Shown piece by piece: positions 45,535-53,896 of a stretch of 64,000 bases of DNA. The translations under genes were made by a program, and so were the position numbers. The stretch spans positions 1-64,000 of the forward strand of contig NZ_FORX01000008.1 of assembly GCF_900114115.1 (NCBI RefSeq), read 5' to 3'. The notes below the pieces were generated by a model, which worked only from the letters and a program-made list of their open reading frames with translations, did no database searches and had not been told where the DNA came from. Numbering within the stretch: the stretch's first letter is position 1; every line of letters starts with the position of its first letter. The DNA is from Desulfomicrobium apsheronum. Its GTDB lineage: Bacteria > Desulfobacterota > Desulfovibrionia > Desulfovibrionales > Desulfomicrobiaceae.

Positions 45535-45997
45535 CCTCAACACCACTTCCCACCAGCACCCCATGCTTCCTCAAGCCAGTTCAAATAATCCTCATCCAAG
45601 CAACCGCACCAACACCACTTCCCACCAGCACCGGACCGCGTTCCGCACGCAAAGCCCCATGCTCCCACAAGCCAGTTCAAAAATCCTCTACCAATAAACC
45701 GCATCAACACCATTTCCCGCCAGCACCTCAAGGTCCGGGGTCGTCATGGTCTTGAGGCGCGTCGGCTGTCTGACTGAGCCAGGCGTCGTTTGTTGAATCG
45801 TTGCCGCACGTACCGCCCCAATTTTCCACACAGCACGCAACGATTCAACTCTACGAGGCCCGCGAAGGAGTTCCGGCGGGCCTCAAGGCCATGGCGGCAT
45901 CGGACCGCGTTCCGCACGCAAAGCCCCATGCTTCCTCAAGCCAGTTCAAATAATCCTCTTCCAACCAACCGCACCAAAATCACTTCCCACCAGCACC
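45535..45997 (+). repeat. Tandem about 72-bp linker repeats around nested-stem elements
   Basis: A unit beginning CCATGCTTCCTCAAGCCAGT and ending CACTTCCCACCAGCACC occurs at 45561-45632, 45657-45727 and 45926-45997, with a 3' partial unit at 45535-45560. Units 2 and 3 are each preceded by GCGTTCCGCACGCAAAGCC and followed by TCAA plus a nested-stem element, giving a 270-bp period. The sequence is C-rich on this strand with no supported gene; together with the elements it fills the 906 bp between the pseudouridine synthase and rhodanese genes. Confidence 0.88.
45732..45906 (+). repeat. Nested-stem intergenic element, copy 2
   Basis: Outer stem 45732-45758 with 45880-45906 (27 bp; deviations are G-U on the plus-strand transcript plus one G-A). 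Inner stem GTTGAATCGTTGC (45792-45804) with 45837-45849, perfect. The internal strands CTGTCTGACTGAGCCAGG and TACGAGGCCCGCGAAGG are shared with the other copies. Nearly identical to copy 3 except in the apical loop and outer-stem base. Confidence 0.85.
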
Positions 45998-46001
45998 TCA
46001 A

Positions 46002-46176
46002 GGTCCGGGGTCGTCATGGTCTTGAGGCGCGTCGGCTGTCTGACTGAGCCAGGCGTCGTTTGTTGAATCGTTGCCGCACGTACCTCTCCAATTTCCCGCC
46101 CTGCACGCAACGATTCAACTCTACGAGGCCCGCGAAGGAGTTCCGGCGGGCCTCAAGGCCATGGCGACTCCGGACC
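46002..46176 (+). repeat. Nested-stem intergenic element, copy 3
   Basis: Same structure as copy 2, 270 bp further on. Outer stem 46002-46028 with 46150-46176, in which every deviation from Watson-Crick pairing is a G-U pair on the plus strand; inner stem 46062-46074 with 46107-46119, perfect 13 bp. The apical loop differs from copy 2 (TCTCCAATTTCCCGCCCTG against CCCCAATTTTCCACACAG). Confidence 0.85.
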
Positions 46177-46224
46177 GCGCATCGCACCAACAATCCATCT
46201 TTCATGTTCTTCTTCCAGAAAAAA

Positions 46225-46262
46225 AATCGTCATCCCCTTCTTCAAGGCAATGACGACTTTTT
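46225..46262 (-). terminator. Terminator of the rhodanese gene
   Basis: TCGTCAT and ATGACGA flank a hairpin with partial CCC/GGC extension; on the minus strand eight T's follow. It lies 37 bp after the rhodanese stop. Confidence 0.82.
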
Positions 46263-46298
46263 GCAAAAAACATCCTGACGTATATTCAACAAATCAAT

Positions 46299-46715
46299 TT
46301 AAAATGAAGAATACTCTATTGGCAGCCCGGCATTGACCCATTCATCAAATCCACCATCCAGAATATACATATCTGTAAACCTCAACTTCTCCAAATCCCT
46401 CAAAGCAAGAGGAGCTTGCCTGCCTTTCTGGCAATAAAGAAGAATCTTAGACTCTCTGTCCAATTGAGAAATGATTCTCTTGAAATTTGTGGCATAATAA
46501 TGAACCAGCTTTGCACCTTCAATATGGCCGTCATCGAATTCATTTTTCGACCGTAAATCAATGATTACGAATTTCGGATTATCCTTATTTTCCTCAATCA
46601 ATTTCTGCGCTTCCAATGGCGGCAACAGATGTTCGCTTGCGACGGCAATTCCCGGCAAAACGAAAAGAATCCAGAAAACGAGCGCGAGCACTCCATAAAA
46701 TCTTGAATTACTCAT
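46299..46715 (-). CDS. Exported rhodanese-like protein
   Basis: 138 residues with a signal peptide (YGVLALVFWILFVLPGIAVA). The single rhodanese domain has VIIDLRSKNEFDDGHIEGA and the active-site Cys in LLYCQKGRQAPLAL, so it should be catalytically competent, unlike the rhodanese domain of the GAF protein at 24.4 kb. A periplasmic sulfurtransferase role is likely. Its base composition is noticeably more AT-rich than its neighbours, suggesting transfer. Confidence 0.88.
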   Translation of the reverse strand: MSNSRFYGVLALVFWILFVLPGIAVASEHLLPPLEAQKLIEENKDNPKFVIIDLRSKNEFDDGHIEGAKLVHYYATNFKRIISQLDRESKILLYCQKGRQAPLALRDLEKLRFTDMYILDGGFDEWVNAGLPIEYSSF

Positions 46716-46975
46716 AATTTATCCGTTTGCTAAAACGTAACTGAGCGTATGTGGCTGAAATCCGACATAACCATCATCTATGTTTTTTTGCCCCACCACG
46801 CAACCAGCCAGACCTTCAAATCAGGAAGACGGCATTGCGCTGCCTCGAACACGCCTTGACTTGCCGCCTATTTTCATTCAGCAGCCCTGTTTCAAGGCAG
46901 CGGACAAGTGGCAACCCGCTTTAGAAATTCTCCCTCACCCCCGGCACGAAACTGTCGGGCTCATAGGTGGCTCAT

Positions 46976-47392
46976 ATGCTCACTATCACCAAAGAATTCT
47001 CCTTTCATGCGGCCCACCGGCTGCATCTTCGCAACCTCTCCGAGTCAGACAACCTGCGCATCTACGGCAACTGCGCCCGTCTCCACGGCCACACCTACCG
47101 GCTACAGGTCCAGCTTGCCGGACGGCCGGACGAAACGGGCATGATCCTGCATTTCGGGGAACTCAAGGGCATTGTCCAGCGAGAGGTCCTGAGCCGCTAC
47201 GATCACGCGGATCTGAGCGACCTTCCCGAATATCACGACCTGCCTGCCACGGCCGAGAACATGGCCGAGCACATCTTCAGGACCCTCGACCGCGCCCTGG
47301 TTTCCAACCGTTTCCGGCTTGAGCAGGTCACGGTTTTCGAGACCCAGACCGCCTGGGCTACCCGGTCCCGGGATGGAGGTGAACATGCTTGA
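46976..47392 (+). CDS. queD: 6-carboxy-tetrahydropterin synthase QueD
   Basis: 138 residues from ATG at 46976 (GGTGG 5-6 nt upstream). The zinc His residues are in FSFHAAHRLH and LHGHTYRLQV, with a catalytic region RYDHADLSDL and the C-terminal ETQTAWATR. It makes carboxytetrahydropterin from dihydroneopterin triphosphate, the first committed step of queuosine. An in-frame GTG at 46967 is the alternative start. The gene overlaps queE by 8 bp. Confidence 0.93.
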   Translation: MLTITKEFSFHAAHRLHLRNLSESDNLRIYGNCARLHGHTYRLQVQLAGRPDETGMILHFGELKGIVQREVLSRYDHADLSDLPEYHDLPATAENMAEHIFRTLDRALVSNRFRLEQVTVFETQTAWATRSRDGGEHA

Positions 47393-48008
47393 GGTCAGCG
47401 AAATATTCGTCTCCCTGCAAGGTGAAGGCCCGCTTGCGGGTCGGCCTGCCGTCTTTGTCCGCCTGGCCGGGTGCGTACCGCCATTTTGCGAATGGTGCGA
47501 CACTCCGCAAGCCCTCGGAGGCGGACGCCGCATGAGCGTGGAAGCCATCGAAGACGAAATCGCCCGGCATCCTCGGGCGCTTGTGGTCATCACCGGCGGC
47601 GAACCCTTTCTGCAGTGGGACACGGGGCTTGAGCGACTGGCCCGTGCGCTTGGTGCCTCCAGCCGTCAGGTGCAGTACGAAACCAGCGGCAAGGCGGGCA
47701 TCCCGGCTAATTCCGGAGGTTTTGTGGTCTGTTCCCCCAAACCACTCCACGCACCGGTGCTTGATCCGGACTCCTTGTCCCGGGCGGACGCCTTCAAGTT
47801 CGTGGTCGAGGAGGACATCTCCCCTGTGCTCGACTTCGTCGCCGCCCACGGCATCGATGCCCGCAAGGTCTGGCTCATGCCTCTTGGAGCAACAAGACAG
47901 GATCAGATGCGCCGCATGGCTCCTGTCTGGGAGTTGTGCGTGCGCCACGGCTTCAATTTCTCGGCGCGCCTGCATGTTCTGACATTCAACGACAAAAGGG
48001 GTGTATGA
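47385..48008 (+). CDS. queE: 7-carboxy-7-deazaguanine synthase QueE (radical SAM)
   Basis: 207 residues from ATG at 47385 with GGAGG 6 nt upstream. The N-terminus EIFVSLQGEGPLAGRPAVFVR is QueE-typical. The cluster-binding motif reads GCVPPFCEWCDT, i.e. C-x4-C-x2-C instead of the usual C-x3-C-x2-C. VITGGEPFLQ follows. It rearranges carboxytetrahydropterin to carboxy-deazaguanine. Its stop overlaps the queC start. The unusual spacing is intact in frame, not a sequencing frameshift. Confidence 0.9.
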   Translation: MLEVSEIFVSLQGEGPLAGRPAVFVRLAGCVPPFCEWCDTPQALGGGRRMSVEAIEDEIARHPRALVVITGGEPFLQWDTGLERLARALGASSRQVQYETSGKAGIPANSGGFVVCSPKPLHAPVLDPDSLSRADAFKFVVEEDISPVLDFVAAHGIDARKVWLMPLGATRQDQMRRMAPVWELCVRHGFNFSARLHVLTFNDKRGV

Positions 48009-48664
48009 TGGATGCGGTGATCGTCCTCTCCGGCGGCATGGATTCCGCCGTCCTTCTGGCTCATGAACTCTCGCTTGGAACACGGGTCGCGGCGCTGAGT
48101 TTCGACTACGGCTCCAAACACAACCCGCGCGAACTGCCCATGGCGCGGGAAATCTGCGCACGCCTGAACGTGGGGCACAAGGTTGTCGGGCTGCCGTTCA
48201 TCAACGAACTTTTCGCCTCATCCCTGCTTCAGTCGGGAGAAGCCATCCCGGAAGGCGCCTACGACGCGGACTCGATGAAAAGTACCGTGGTCCCGTTCCG
48301 CAACGGCATCCTCATCGCCATCGCCGTGGGCTACGCCGAATCCGTCGGGGCCTCCCGCGTGCTCATCGGGTCGCATTCAGGGGATCATCACATATATCCC
48401 GACTGCCGGCCTGAGTTCAACGCAGCCATCGATGAGGCCGCAAGGCTGGGCACGGACGACGCGGTGCGTGTGGCATTCCCCTTCTCCGCGATGGACAAAC
48501 GCGAAATCGGCGACCTGGGACGAACCCTGGGCGTTGATTTCGCCCGGACCTGGACCTGCTACAAGGGTGGGGAACTGCACTGCGGGACCTGCGGTGCCTG
48601 CGATGAGCGTAAATTCGCCCTGCGTCACGACCAGGGCCTCGATCCGACGCGATACCTAAAATAA
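48005..48664 (+). CDS. queC: 7-cyano-7-deazaguanine synthase QueC
   Basis: 219 residues. The PP-loop motif VVLSGGMDSAVLL (here AVIVLSGGMDSAVLLAHEL) is at the start, and the zinc site CYKGGELHCGTCGACDERK near the end. It converts carboxy-deazaguanine to preQ0 with ATP and ammonia. ATG 48005 overlaps the queE stop; ATG 48008 is an equally possible start. Confidence 0.94.
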   Translation: MMDAVIVLSGGMDSAVLLAHELSLGTRVAALSFDYGSKHNPRELPMAREICARLNVGHKVVGLPFINELFASSLLQSGEAIPEGAYDADSMKSTVVPFRNGILIAIAVGYAESVGASRVLIGSHSGDHHIYPDCRPEFNAAIDEAARLGTDDAVRVAFPFSAMDKREIGDLGRTLGVDFARTWTCYKGGELHCGTCGACDERKFALRHDQGLDPTRYLK

Positions 48665-48677
48665 GGGAGAGACAAAA

Positions 48678-49499
48678 ATGCCCCATTCAAGCCGCATGGT
48701 TCTTGGCAGACAGGTGGATTACAATCGGCGCTACGATCCGGACCAGCTCTGTCCCATCCCCCGGTCCCTCGGGCGCGAGGCAGCCGGGATCGAAGGCGCG
48801 GAAACTTTCGGCCATGGCGTGGACATCTGGAACATCTTCGAGCTCTCCTGGCTGAACGCGTCAGGCAAGCCGCTGGTGGCCATGGCCGAAGTGCGGGTGC
48901 CATGGAACTCGCCCTGCCTCATCGAATCGAAATCACTCAAGCTCTATTGCAACTCCTTCAACATGACCGCCCTTGAAAGCGCTGACGAACTTCGCCTGAC
49001 CATGACGCGCGATCTCTCGCGGGCCGCCGGAGCGGATGTGACGGTACGGATCATCGCCGCTGAAGAGTTCTCGCAATGCACGCTGGCCGAGCCCGAAGGA
49101 ACATGCATCGACGGGCTGGACATCACGGACTTCACCTATGAACCCGATGCGGCCCTACTCGGAACCGCGTCAGACTCTGCGCGCGAAACCCTCTTCACCC
49201 GGCTGTTCCGCTCCTGTTGCCCTGTGACCGGCCAGCCGGATTGGGCCACGCTGCGCATCACCTATGCCGGTCCGCGCATCCTGCACGACGGCCTGCTGCG
49301 CTACCTTGTCTCGTACCGGGAACATCAGGGTTTTCACGAGGCCTGCGTGGAGAAGATTCATGCCGACATCCACCGGCACTGCGGTGCGCAGGAGCTTGAG
49401 GTCAGCGCGCGTTTCACCCGGCGCGGCGGCCTGGACATAAGTCCTGTCCGATCGACCCGCCCCGGTCCGTGGCCGAATCCGCGCGATCCCCGCCAATAA
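48678..49499 (+). CDS. queF: NADPH-dependent preQ0 reductase QueF (bimodular)
   Basis: 273 residues, the long bimodular type. The catalytic Cys lies in WNSPCLIESKSLKLYCNSFN (first T-fold module, about residue 77-96), and the second module has HEACVEKIHADIH. It reduces preQ0 to preQ1. GGGAGAG precedes the ATG, and the gene is 13 bp after queC, completing queDECF. folE is not present here. Confidence 0.93.
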   Translation: MPHSSRMVLGRQVDYNRRYDPDQLCPIPRSLGREAAGIEGAETFGHGVDIWNIFELSWLNASGKPLVAMAEVRVPWNSPCLIESKSLKLYCNSFNMTALESADELRLTMTRDLSRAAGADVTVRIIAAEEFSQCTLAEPEGTCIDGLDITDFTYEPDAALLGTASDSARETLFTRLFRSCCPVTGQPDWATLRITYAGPRILHDGLLRYLVSYREHQGFHEACVEKIHADIHRHCGAQELEVSARFTRRGGLDISPVRSTRPGPWPNPRDPRQ

Positions 49500-49803
49500 A
49501 ATCAGCCCGCGCACACCACGCTTTTAAGCCGATCCTGAAATCATGGCACACTGCCTGATCCGCGAATCGACCCTCGCGGTTCAGGCGTCCTAACCCTCCG
49601 AAAGTTCAGAGTTTGCGGCTCATTTGGACGCGGCATTGCCAAATATTCCCCCCCGCGCTATGGATTCATAAACCAGCAAATTCCGATTGCATCACCCCGC
49701 GCAGCCCCATTTCCACACCGCCCTTCTGCTCATCCCTTTGCGTAAGCCTGGTTACAGGCAACTGTTTTCATTGGTCCTTTCACTTTTTTTCACGGAGGTC
49801 GGC
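49500..49803. other. Intergenic region between queF and a hypothetical gene
   Basis: 304 bp without a supported gene. CTGATCCGCGA (49555-49565) and TCGCGGTTCAG (49574-49584) form an 11-bp stem with one mismatch that could end the que operon, though no T-run follows. Nothing else recognisable. Confidence 0.5.
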
Positions 49804-50190
49804 ATGACACGACAATTGTCTTTCAAAGCGCAGCAGCGTGAGGTGGAGCCGCATTTTCGAAGCCAGATCGATGCGGCCGAGTCAACGGAAGACGTGAAGA
49901 AATTTTATGAACGAACGATTTTTGATTTCCTGAACAAGGCCATCGGGGATCAGATTGAAATCGAGCCCGGAGACGTGGTGCTCGATCCTGAAGAAAAACA
50001 GGGCTATCAGGTCAGCCAAAGATTGCGGGAAGACGATGATTTCAACAGGATGCACGAGGAATCCGATTTGCCCGCCATCATGCTGCTGTTGACCGAGCGG
50101 GCCCTGAACAGGCACAAACATCTGGTCACCAAGCAACCGGACAAGACCGAAATAAAAATATTCCAGGTTCCGGGACCGCGCAGAAACTGA
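49804..50190 (+). CDS. Hypothetical protein
   Basis: 128 residues from ATG at 49804 with GGAGG 5 nt upstream, which decides the start against the longer frame to 49687. The protein is soluble, acidic in the middle (EIEPGDVVLDPEEKQ) and basic at the end. No signal peptide, cysteine or known motif. Good codon usage and ribosome-binding site support it; function unknown. Confidence 0.75.
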   Translation: MTRQLSFKAQQREVEPHFRSQIDAAESTEDVKKFYERTIFDFLNKAIGDQIEIEPGDVVLDPEEKQGYQVSQRLREDDDFNRMHEESDLPAIMLLLTERALNRHKHLVTKQPDKTEIKIFQVPGPRRN

Positions 50191-50294
50191 TCTCCGTGAC
50201 GATCCGTGCAACCAGAACCGCAAGCGCCGTGGACACTAGGCGCTCTTTTCCTGAACCGGCGTTACAAGCGGACACGCCATAACCGGGAGCGATC

Positions 50295-51152
50295 ATGCGA
50301 CGAGCGATCAAAGCCATCTACAAGGGGGAACCCGTGACCGAAGGAGCGGGAGTGAAGCTGCGACGGGTTTTCGGCTATTACGAAGCCCCTGATTTCGACC
50401 CCTTCCTCATGTTCGACGACTTCAGGTCCGACAGGCCCGAGGATTTCAAACGCGGCTTCCCGTGGCATCCGCACCGGGGCATCGAGACCATCACCTATGT
50501 CATCAAGGGAGATGTCGAACACGGCGACAGCATGGGCAACACGGGCGTCATCTCCAGCGGCGACGTGCAATGGATGACTGCGGGCTCCGGCATTGTCCAT
50601 CAGGAAATGCCTAAAGGCGACGCAAACGGCTCCATGCACGGCTTTCAACTCTGGGCCAATCTGCCGGCGGCCGAAAAAATGATGGTTCCGCGCTACCGTG
50701 GACTGACCGCTGCGCAGATCCCCCAGACCACCCTTGACGACGGCACGCTGATCAAGGTCATCGCCGGTCAAGTCGGGGACGTGCACGGCCCCATGGACGA
50801 CATAGTCATCCAGCCGAAGTATCTGGATTGCCTCGTCCCCTCCGGGATCGGATTCACCCACGCCCTGCCCGGCGACCACACCGCATTCATCTACGTCATC
50901 GAAGGCGGGGGCACGGTGGAAGGCCAAGCGGTGACCAACCGCGACCTGGTCCTCTTCGGACCCGGGGACTCCCTGGCCGTCAAGGCAGGTCCGGAAGGCA
51001 TCCGTTTCCTGCTGATCAGCGGGCTCCCTTTGGGCGAACCCATCGCCTGGCGCGGGCCCATCGTCATGAACACCAAGGCCGAGCTCGACCTTGCCTTCAA
51101 GGAATACCACGAAGGAACTTTCATCAAGCACCCCGTCAACCAGCCCCTCTAA
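50295..51152 (+). CDS. Pirin family protein
   Basis: 285 residues in two cupin barrels. The metal site is in FPWHPHRGIETITYVIKGDVEH and SGIVHQEMP, as in pirins and YhhW-type quercetinases. Bacterial pirins bind iron and may dioxygenate flavonols or regulate pyruvate metabolism; in a strict anaerobe a redox or regulatory role is more likely. A terminator follows immediately. Confidence 0.9.
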   Translation: MRRAIKAIYKGEPVTEGAGVKLRRVFGYYEAPDFDPFLMFDDFRSDRPEDFKRGFPWHPHRGIETITYVIKGDVEHGDSMGNTGVISSGDVQWMTAGSGIVHQEMPKGDANGSMHGFQLWANLPAAEKMMVPRYRGLTAAQIPQTTLDDGTLIKVIAGQVGDVHGPMDDIVIQPKYLDCLVPSGIGFTHALPGDHTAFIYVIEGGGTVEGQAVTNRDLVLFGPGDSLAVKAGPEGIRFLLISGLPLGEPIAWRGPIVMNTKAELDLAFKEYHEGTFIKHPVNQPL

Positions 51153-51193
51153 AAAGCTTGCAGACCCGGAAAGTACGGGTCTGCAAGCTTTTT
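51151..51193 (+). terminator. Terminator of the pirin gene
   Basis: AAAAAGCTTGCAGACCCG (51151-51168) and its exact complement (51176-51193) make an 18-bp stem ending in TTTTT; the first A's overlap the stop codon. Confidence 0.93.
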
Positions 51194-51436
51194 ATCACCC
51201 GCATTGATGCACCCCGGCCTGTTGGTTTCCGAAGCGATCGACCCCAAGCGATTCATTTTTTTGTCAAACGTTGCCAAAAGACGCCGGGAGAGTTATGTTT
51301 TTTACAAAACATCGTCTGAGCGACTTCCGACAGTTCAATCCGCGATACTTCCACACTATTTCTCGCTTGATACAGACGACGTGATTTTGCCTTGCATGGA
51401 GGATAAGACAAACCTGTATTAAAGGAGGATGAAAGC

Positions 51437-51859
51437 ATGAAGATCCTGGCGGCTCTCGATCAATCGACCTACGCAACTCTGGTGCTCAAGAAAGCAATGG
51501 AAACCGCGGCCAAGGAAAACGCGGAACTCACGGCTCTGACCATTTCCACCGCGCCCTACAACAACCTGTATCTTGGAGAACTTTCAGGGGAGTTTCAGGA
51601 AAAGATACGCCAAGGCGTTCAGGAAACCGTGCAGCGCATCAAGGATCAGGCCACGGCCGCCGACGCCAAGGTGAATGTGGTCGTGCAGGAAAGCCCGTCT
51701 CCAGCCGACGCCATCGTCGAATATGCCGAAAAGAACGGAATCGACCTCATATTCATCGGAAACAAGGGGGCCGGAGCGGTTGAACGCTTCCTCATCGGCA
51801 GCGTCTCAAGCAAGGTTGTTTCGCACTCCCCATGCTCGGTCATGGTCATCAAGAAATAA
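51437..51859 (+). CDS. Universal stress protein (UspA family)
   Basis: 140 residues of the single-domain Usp fold. The N-terminus KILAALDQSTYATLVLKKA and the nucleotide-binding motif GNKGAGAVERFLIGSVSSKVVSHSPCSVMVIK (G-x2-G-x9-G-S/T) are clear, so it probably binds ATP. AAAGGAGGA precedes the ATG by 6 nt. It is monocistronic, with its own terminator. Confidence 0.93.
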   Translation: MKILAALDQSTYATLVLKKAMETAAKENAELTALTISTAPYNNLYLGELSGEFQEKIRQGVQETVQRIKDQATAADAKVNVVVQESPSPADAIVEYAEKNGIDLIFIGNKGAGAVERFLIGSVSSKVVSHSPCSVMVIKK

Positions 51860-51899
51860 GCAGGACAGGCGTGATCCCGGGCACAGACCGGCACGTCAC

Positions 51900-51938
51900 C
51901 ACGTCAAAAAGCCCGATTTGATCGGGCTTTTTGACGTG
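51900..51938. terminator. Bidirectional terminator between usp and dxs
   Basis: CACGTCAAAAAGCCCGAT (51900-51917) and ATCGGGCTTTTTGACGTG (51921-51938) are exact complements with a 3-nt loop; T-rich stems in both directions. Confidence 0.92.
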
Positions 51939-51980
51939 TACCGGCGCTTGCTGCGCCGAATCGGAAAGGGATGCTGAAAA

Positions 51981-53888
51981 TCAGCACGCCAGCGTATGCA
52001 ACGCATTCAAGATACCGTCCCTGTTGATGCCCAGCCTGACCCGCAGTTCCTTCTGGCTGCCGTGCTCGACGAACCGGTCGGGAACGCCAAGGCGTCTCAC
52101 GCGCAGGTTTGAAAGCGCGTCGTGATCGGCCAAAAGCTCAAGCACAGCGGAACCGAACCCTCCGGGCAAGGCGTTCTCCTCGACCAGAAGCATGAAGGGC
52201 TGCGATGCGGCCAAGGCCAGCAGTTGCTCTTCGGGCAGGGGTTTGACGAAACGGGCGTTGAACACGGCCACTTCCTTGCCAGTCTCCTCACACAGCATAC
52301 GCGCCGCTTCCAGCGCGGGATTGACCCGGCTGCCGAGCGCCACGACGACTCCATCCGTGCCCTCGCGCAGCAGTTCACCCTGTCCGATGGGCAGGATCAT
52401 CGGCGTCTGAACCAGAGGCGCGCCTTCGCCCACTCCGCGAGGATAACGCAGGGCCACGGGGCCTTCAAAAGCCAGGGCCGTGGCCAGCATGTGCTGCAAT
52501 TCGGGTTCATTGCGCGGAGCCATGACCACCAGATTGGGGATGTGGCGCAGAAAAGACAGGTCGAAGACGCCGTGATGTGTGGCTCCGTCCTCCCCCACCA
52601 GACCGCTCCGATCCAGGCACAGGGTCACGTTCAGATTCTGCAGACAGACGTCGTGCACGATCTGATCGTAGGAGCGCTGCATGAAGGTCGAATAGATGGC
52701 GACCACAGGCTTCATGCCCTGGGAGGCGAACCCGGCGGCAAAGGTCACGGCGTGTTGTTCGCAGATGCCGACATCGAAAAAACGTTCCGGATATGTATCC
52801 GCGAAGCAGCTCACTCCGGTGCCTTCGGGCATGGCGGCGGTGATGGCCACGACGCGCTCGTCCTTCTCGGCCAGCTTGCACAGGGTGGAACCGAAAACCT
52901 CAGTGTAGCTCGGCAGCGAGCAGGCGTCGAACTTTCGGGCCGCGCCGGTCTCTGGCTCGAAACAACCCACGCCGTGATAAAAGGTCGGATTGGTTTCGGC
53001 GGGCGCGTAGCCCTTGCCCTTCTTGGTCAGGACATGAACCAGAATCGGTCCCTCAAGCTCCCTGGTTTGCTGGAACACGTTGGTCAGCATGCGCATGTCG
53101 TGCCCCTGCAAGGGACCGATATACGTAAAGCGAAAAGCCTCGAAAAGCATGCCCGGCGTAAAGAAGCTCTTCAGGGAGTCCTCGCTGCGACGGGCGTATT
53201 CGGCGATGTCGTCGCCGATCTTCGGAATCTGACGCATGATGCTCTCGGCTTCCTTCTTGAACCGCTGCACCCAGCGCTTGGACAGCTTCCGGCTGAGGAA
53301 TGACGACAGCGCCCCGACATTGCGCGAGATGGACATCTCGTTGTCGTTCAGCACCACCACCAGATCCTTGCCCAATCCGCCGGCCTGATTGAGGCCCTCG
53401 TATGCGAGCCCGGCGGTCATGGAGCCGTCGCCAATGACGGCCACGACCTTGTGGTCCTGATGAGCCAGGTCGCGGGCCGCAGCCATGCCCAGGGCTGCGG
53501 AGATGGAGGTCGAGGAGTGGCCCACGCCGAAGTGGTCGTAAGGGCTCTCACAAATGCGGGGAAAACCGCTGATGCCGTCCAACTGGCGCAGGGTGTGGAA
53601 ACGATCCAGGCGGCCGGTCAGGAGCTTGTAGGCATAGGCCTGATGACCCACGTCCCAGACGATGCGATCGCGGGTGGGATTGAAGACGCGCAACAGCGCC
53701 ATGGTCAGTTCGACCACGCCAAGAGACGGGGCCAGATGTCCACCCGTGGCGGACACGGTCTGAATGATCATGCGGCGAATCTCTTCGCCAAGCCTGGTCA
53801 GTTCCTTTTCATCCAGGGTCTGCACATCGCCGGGACTCTTGATGGCGAACAGAGTGGGAAAAAGTTCCTGCAGGGTTTGCTCAGTCAT
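51981..53888 (-). CDS. dxs: 1-deoxy-D-xylulose-5-phosphate synthase
   Basis: 635 residues, the normal Dxs size. TPP-binding motif GDGSMTAGLAYEGLNQAG at about 150-167, catalytic H in ATGGHLAPSLG and DVGHQAYAYKLLTGR, and the transketolase pyrimidine domain LGDxx region AITAAMPEGTG. It makes DXP from pyruvate and glyceraldehyde phosphate, the entry of the MEP pathway. It follows ispA by 8 bp; ispG is 8 kb upstream on the same strand. Confidence 0.96.
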   Translation of the reverse strand: MTEQTLQELFPTLFAIKSPGDVQTLDEKELTRLGEEIRRMIIQTVSATGGHLAPSLGVVELTMALLRVFNPTRDRIVWDVGHQAYAYKLLTGRLDRFHTLRQLDGISGFPRICESPYDHFGVGHSSTSISAALGMAAARDLAHQDHKVVAVIGDGSMTAGLAYEGLNQAGGLGKDLVVVLNDNEMSISRNVGALSSFLSRKLSKRWVQRFKKEAESIMRQIPKIGDDIAEYARRSEDSLKSFFTPGMLFEAFRFTYIGPLQGHDMRMLTNVFQQTRELEGPILVHVLTKKGKGYAPAETNPTFYHGVGCFEPETGAARKFDACSLPSYTEVFGSTLCKLAEKDERVVAITAAMPEGTGVSCFADTYPERFFDVGICEQHAVTFAAGFASQGMKPVVAIYSTFMQRSYDQIVHDVCLQNLNVTLCLDRSGLVGEDGATHHGVFDLSFLRHIPNLVVMAPRNEPELQHMLATALAFEGPVALRYPRGVGEGAPLVQTPMILPIGQGELLREGTDGVVVALGSRVNPALEAARMLCEETGKEVAVFNARFVKPLPEEQLLALAASQPFMLLVEENALPGGFGSAVLELLADHDALSNLRVRRLGVPDRFVEHGSQKELRVRLGINRDGILNALHTLAC

Positions 53889-53896
53889 TTATGCTC

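Noticed and set aside
45732-46176. Integron attC sites
   Set aside because: Inner stems of copies 2 and 3 begin GTTGAAT and end ATTCAAC, similar to core boxes, but in the inverse order and not kept in copy 1; no integrase is present.
46716-46975. preQ1 riboswitch before queD
   Set aside because: No preQ1-type stem with A-rich tail next to the ribosome-binding site could be seen.
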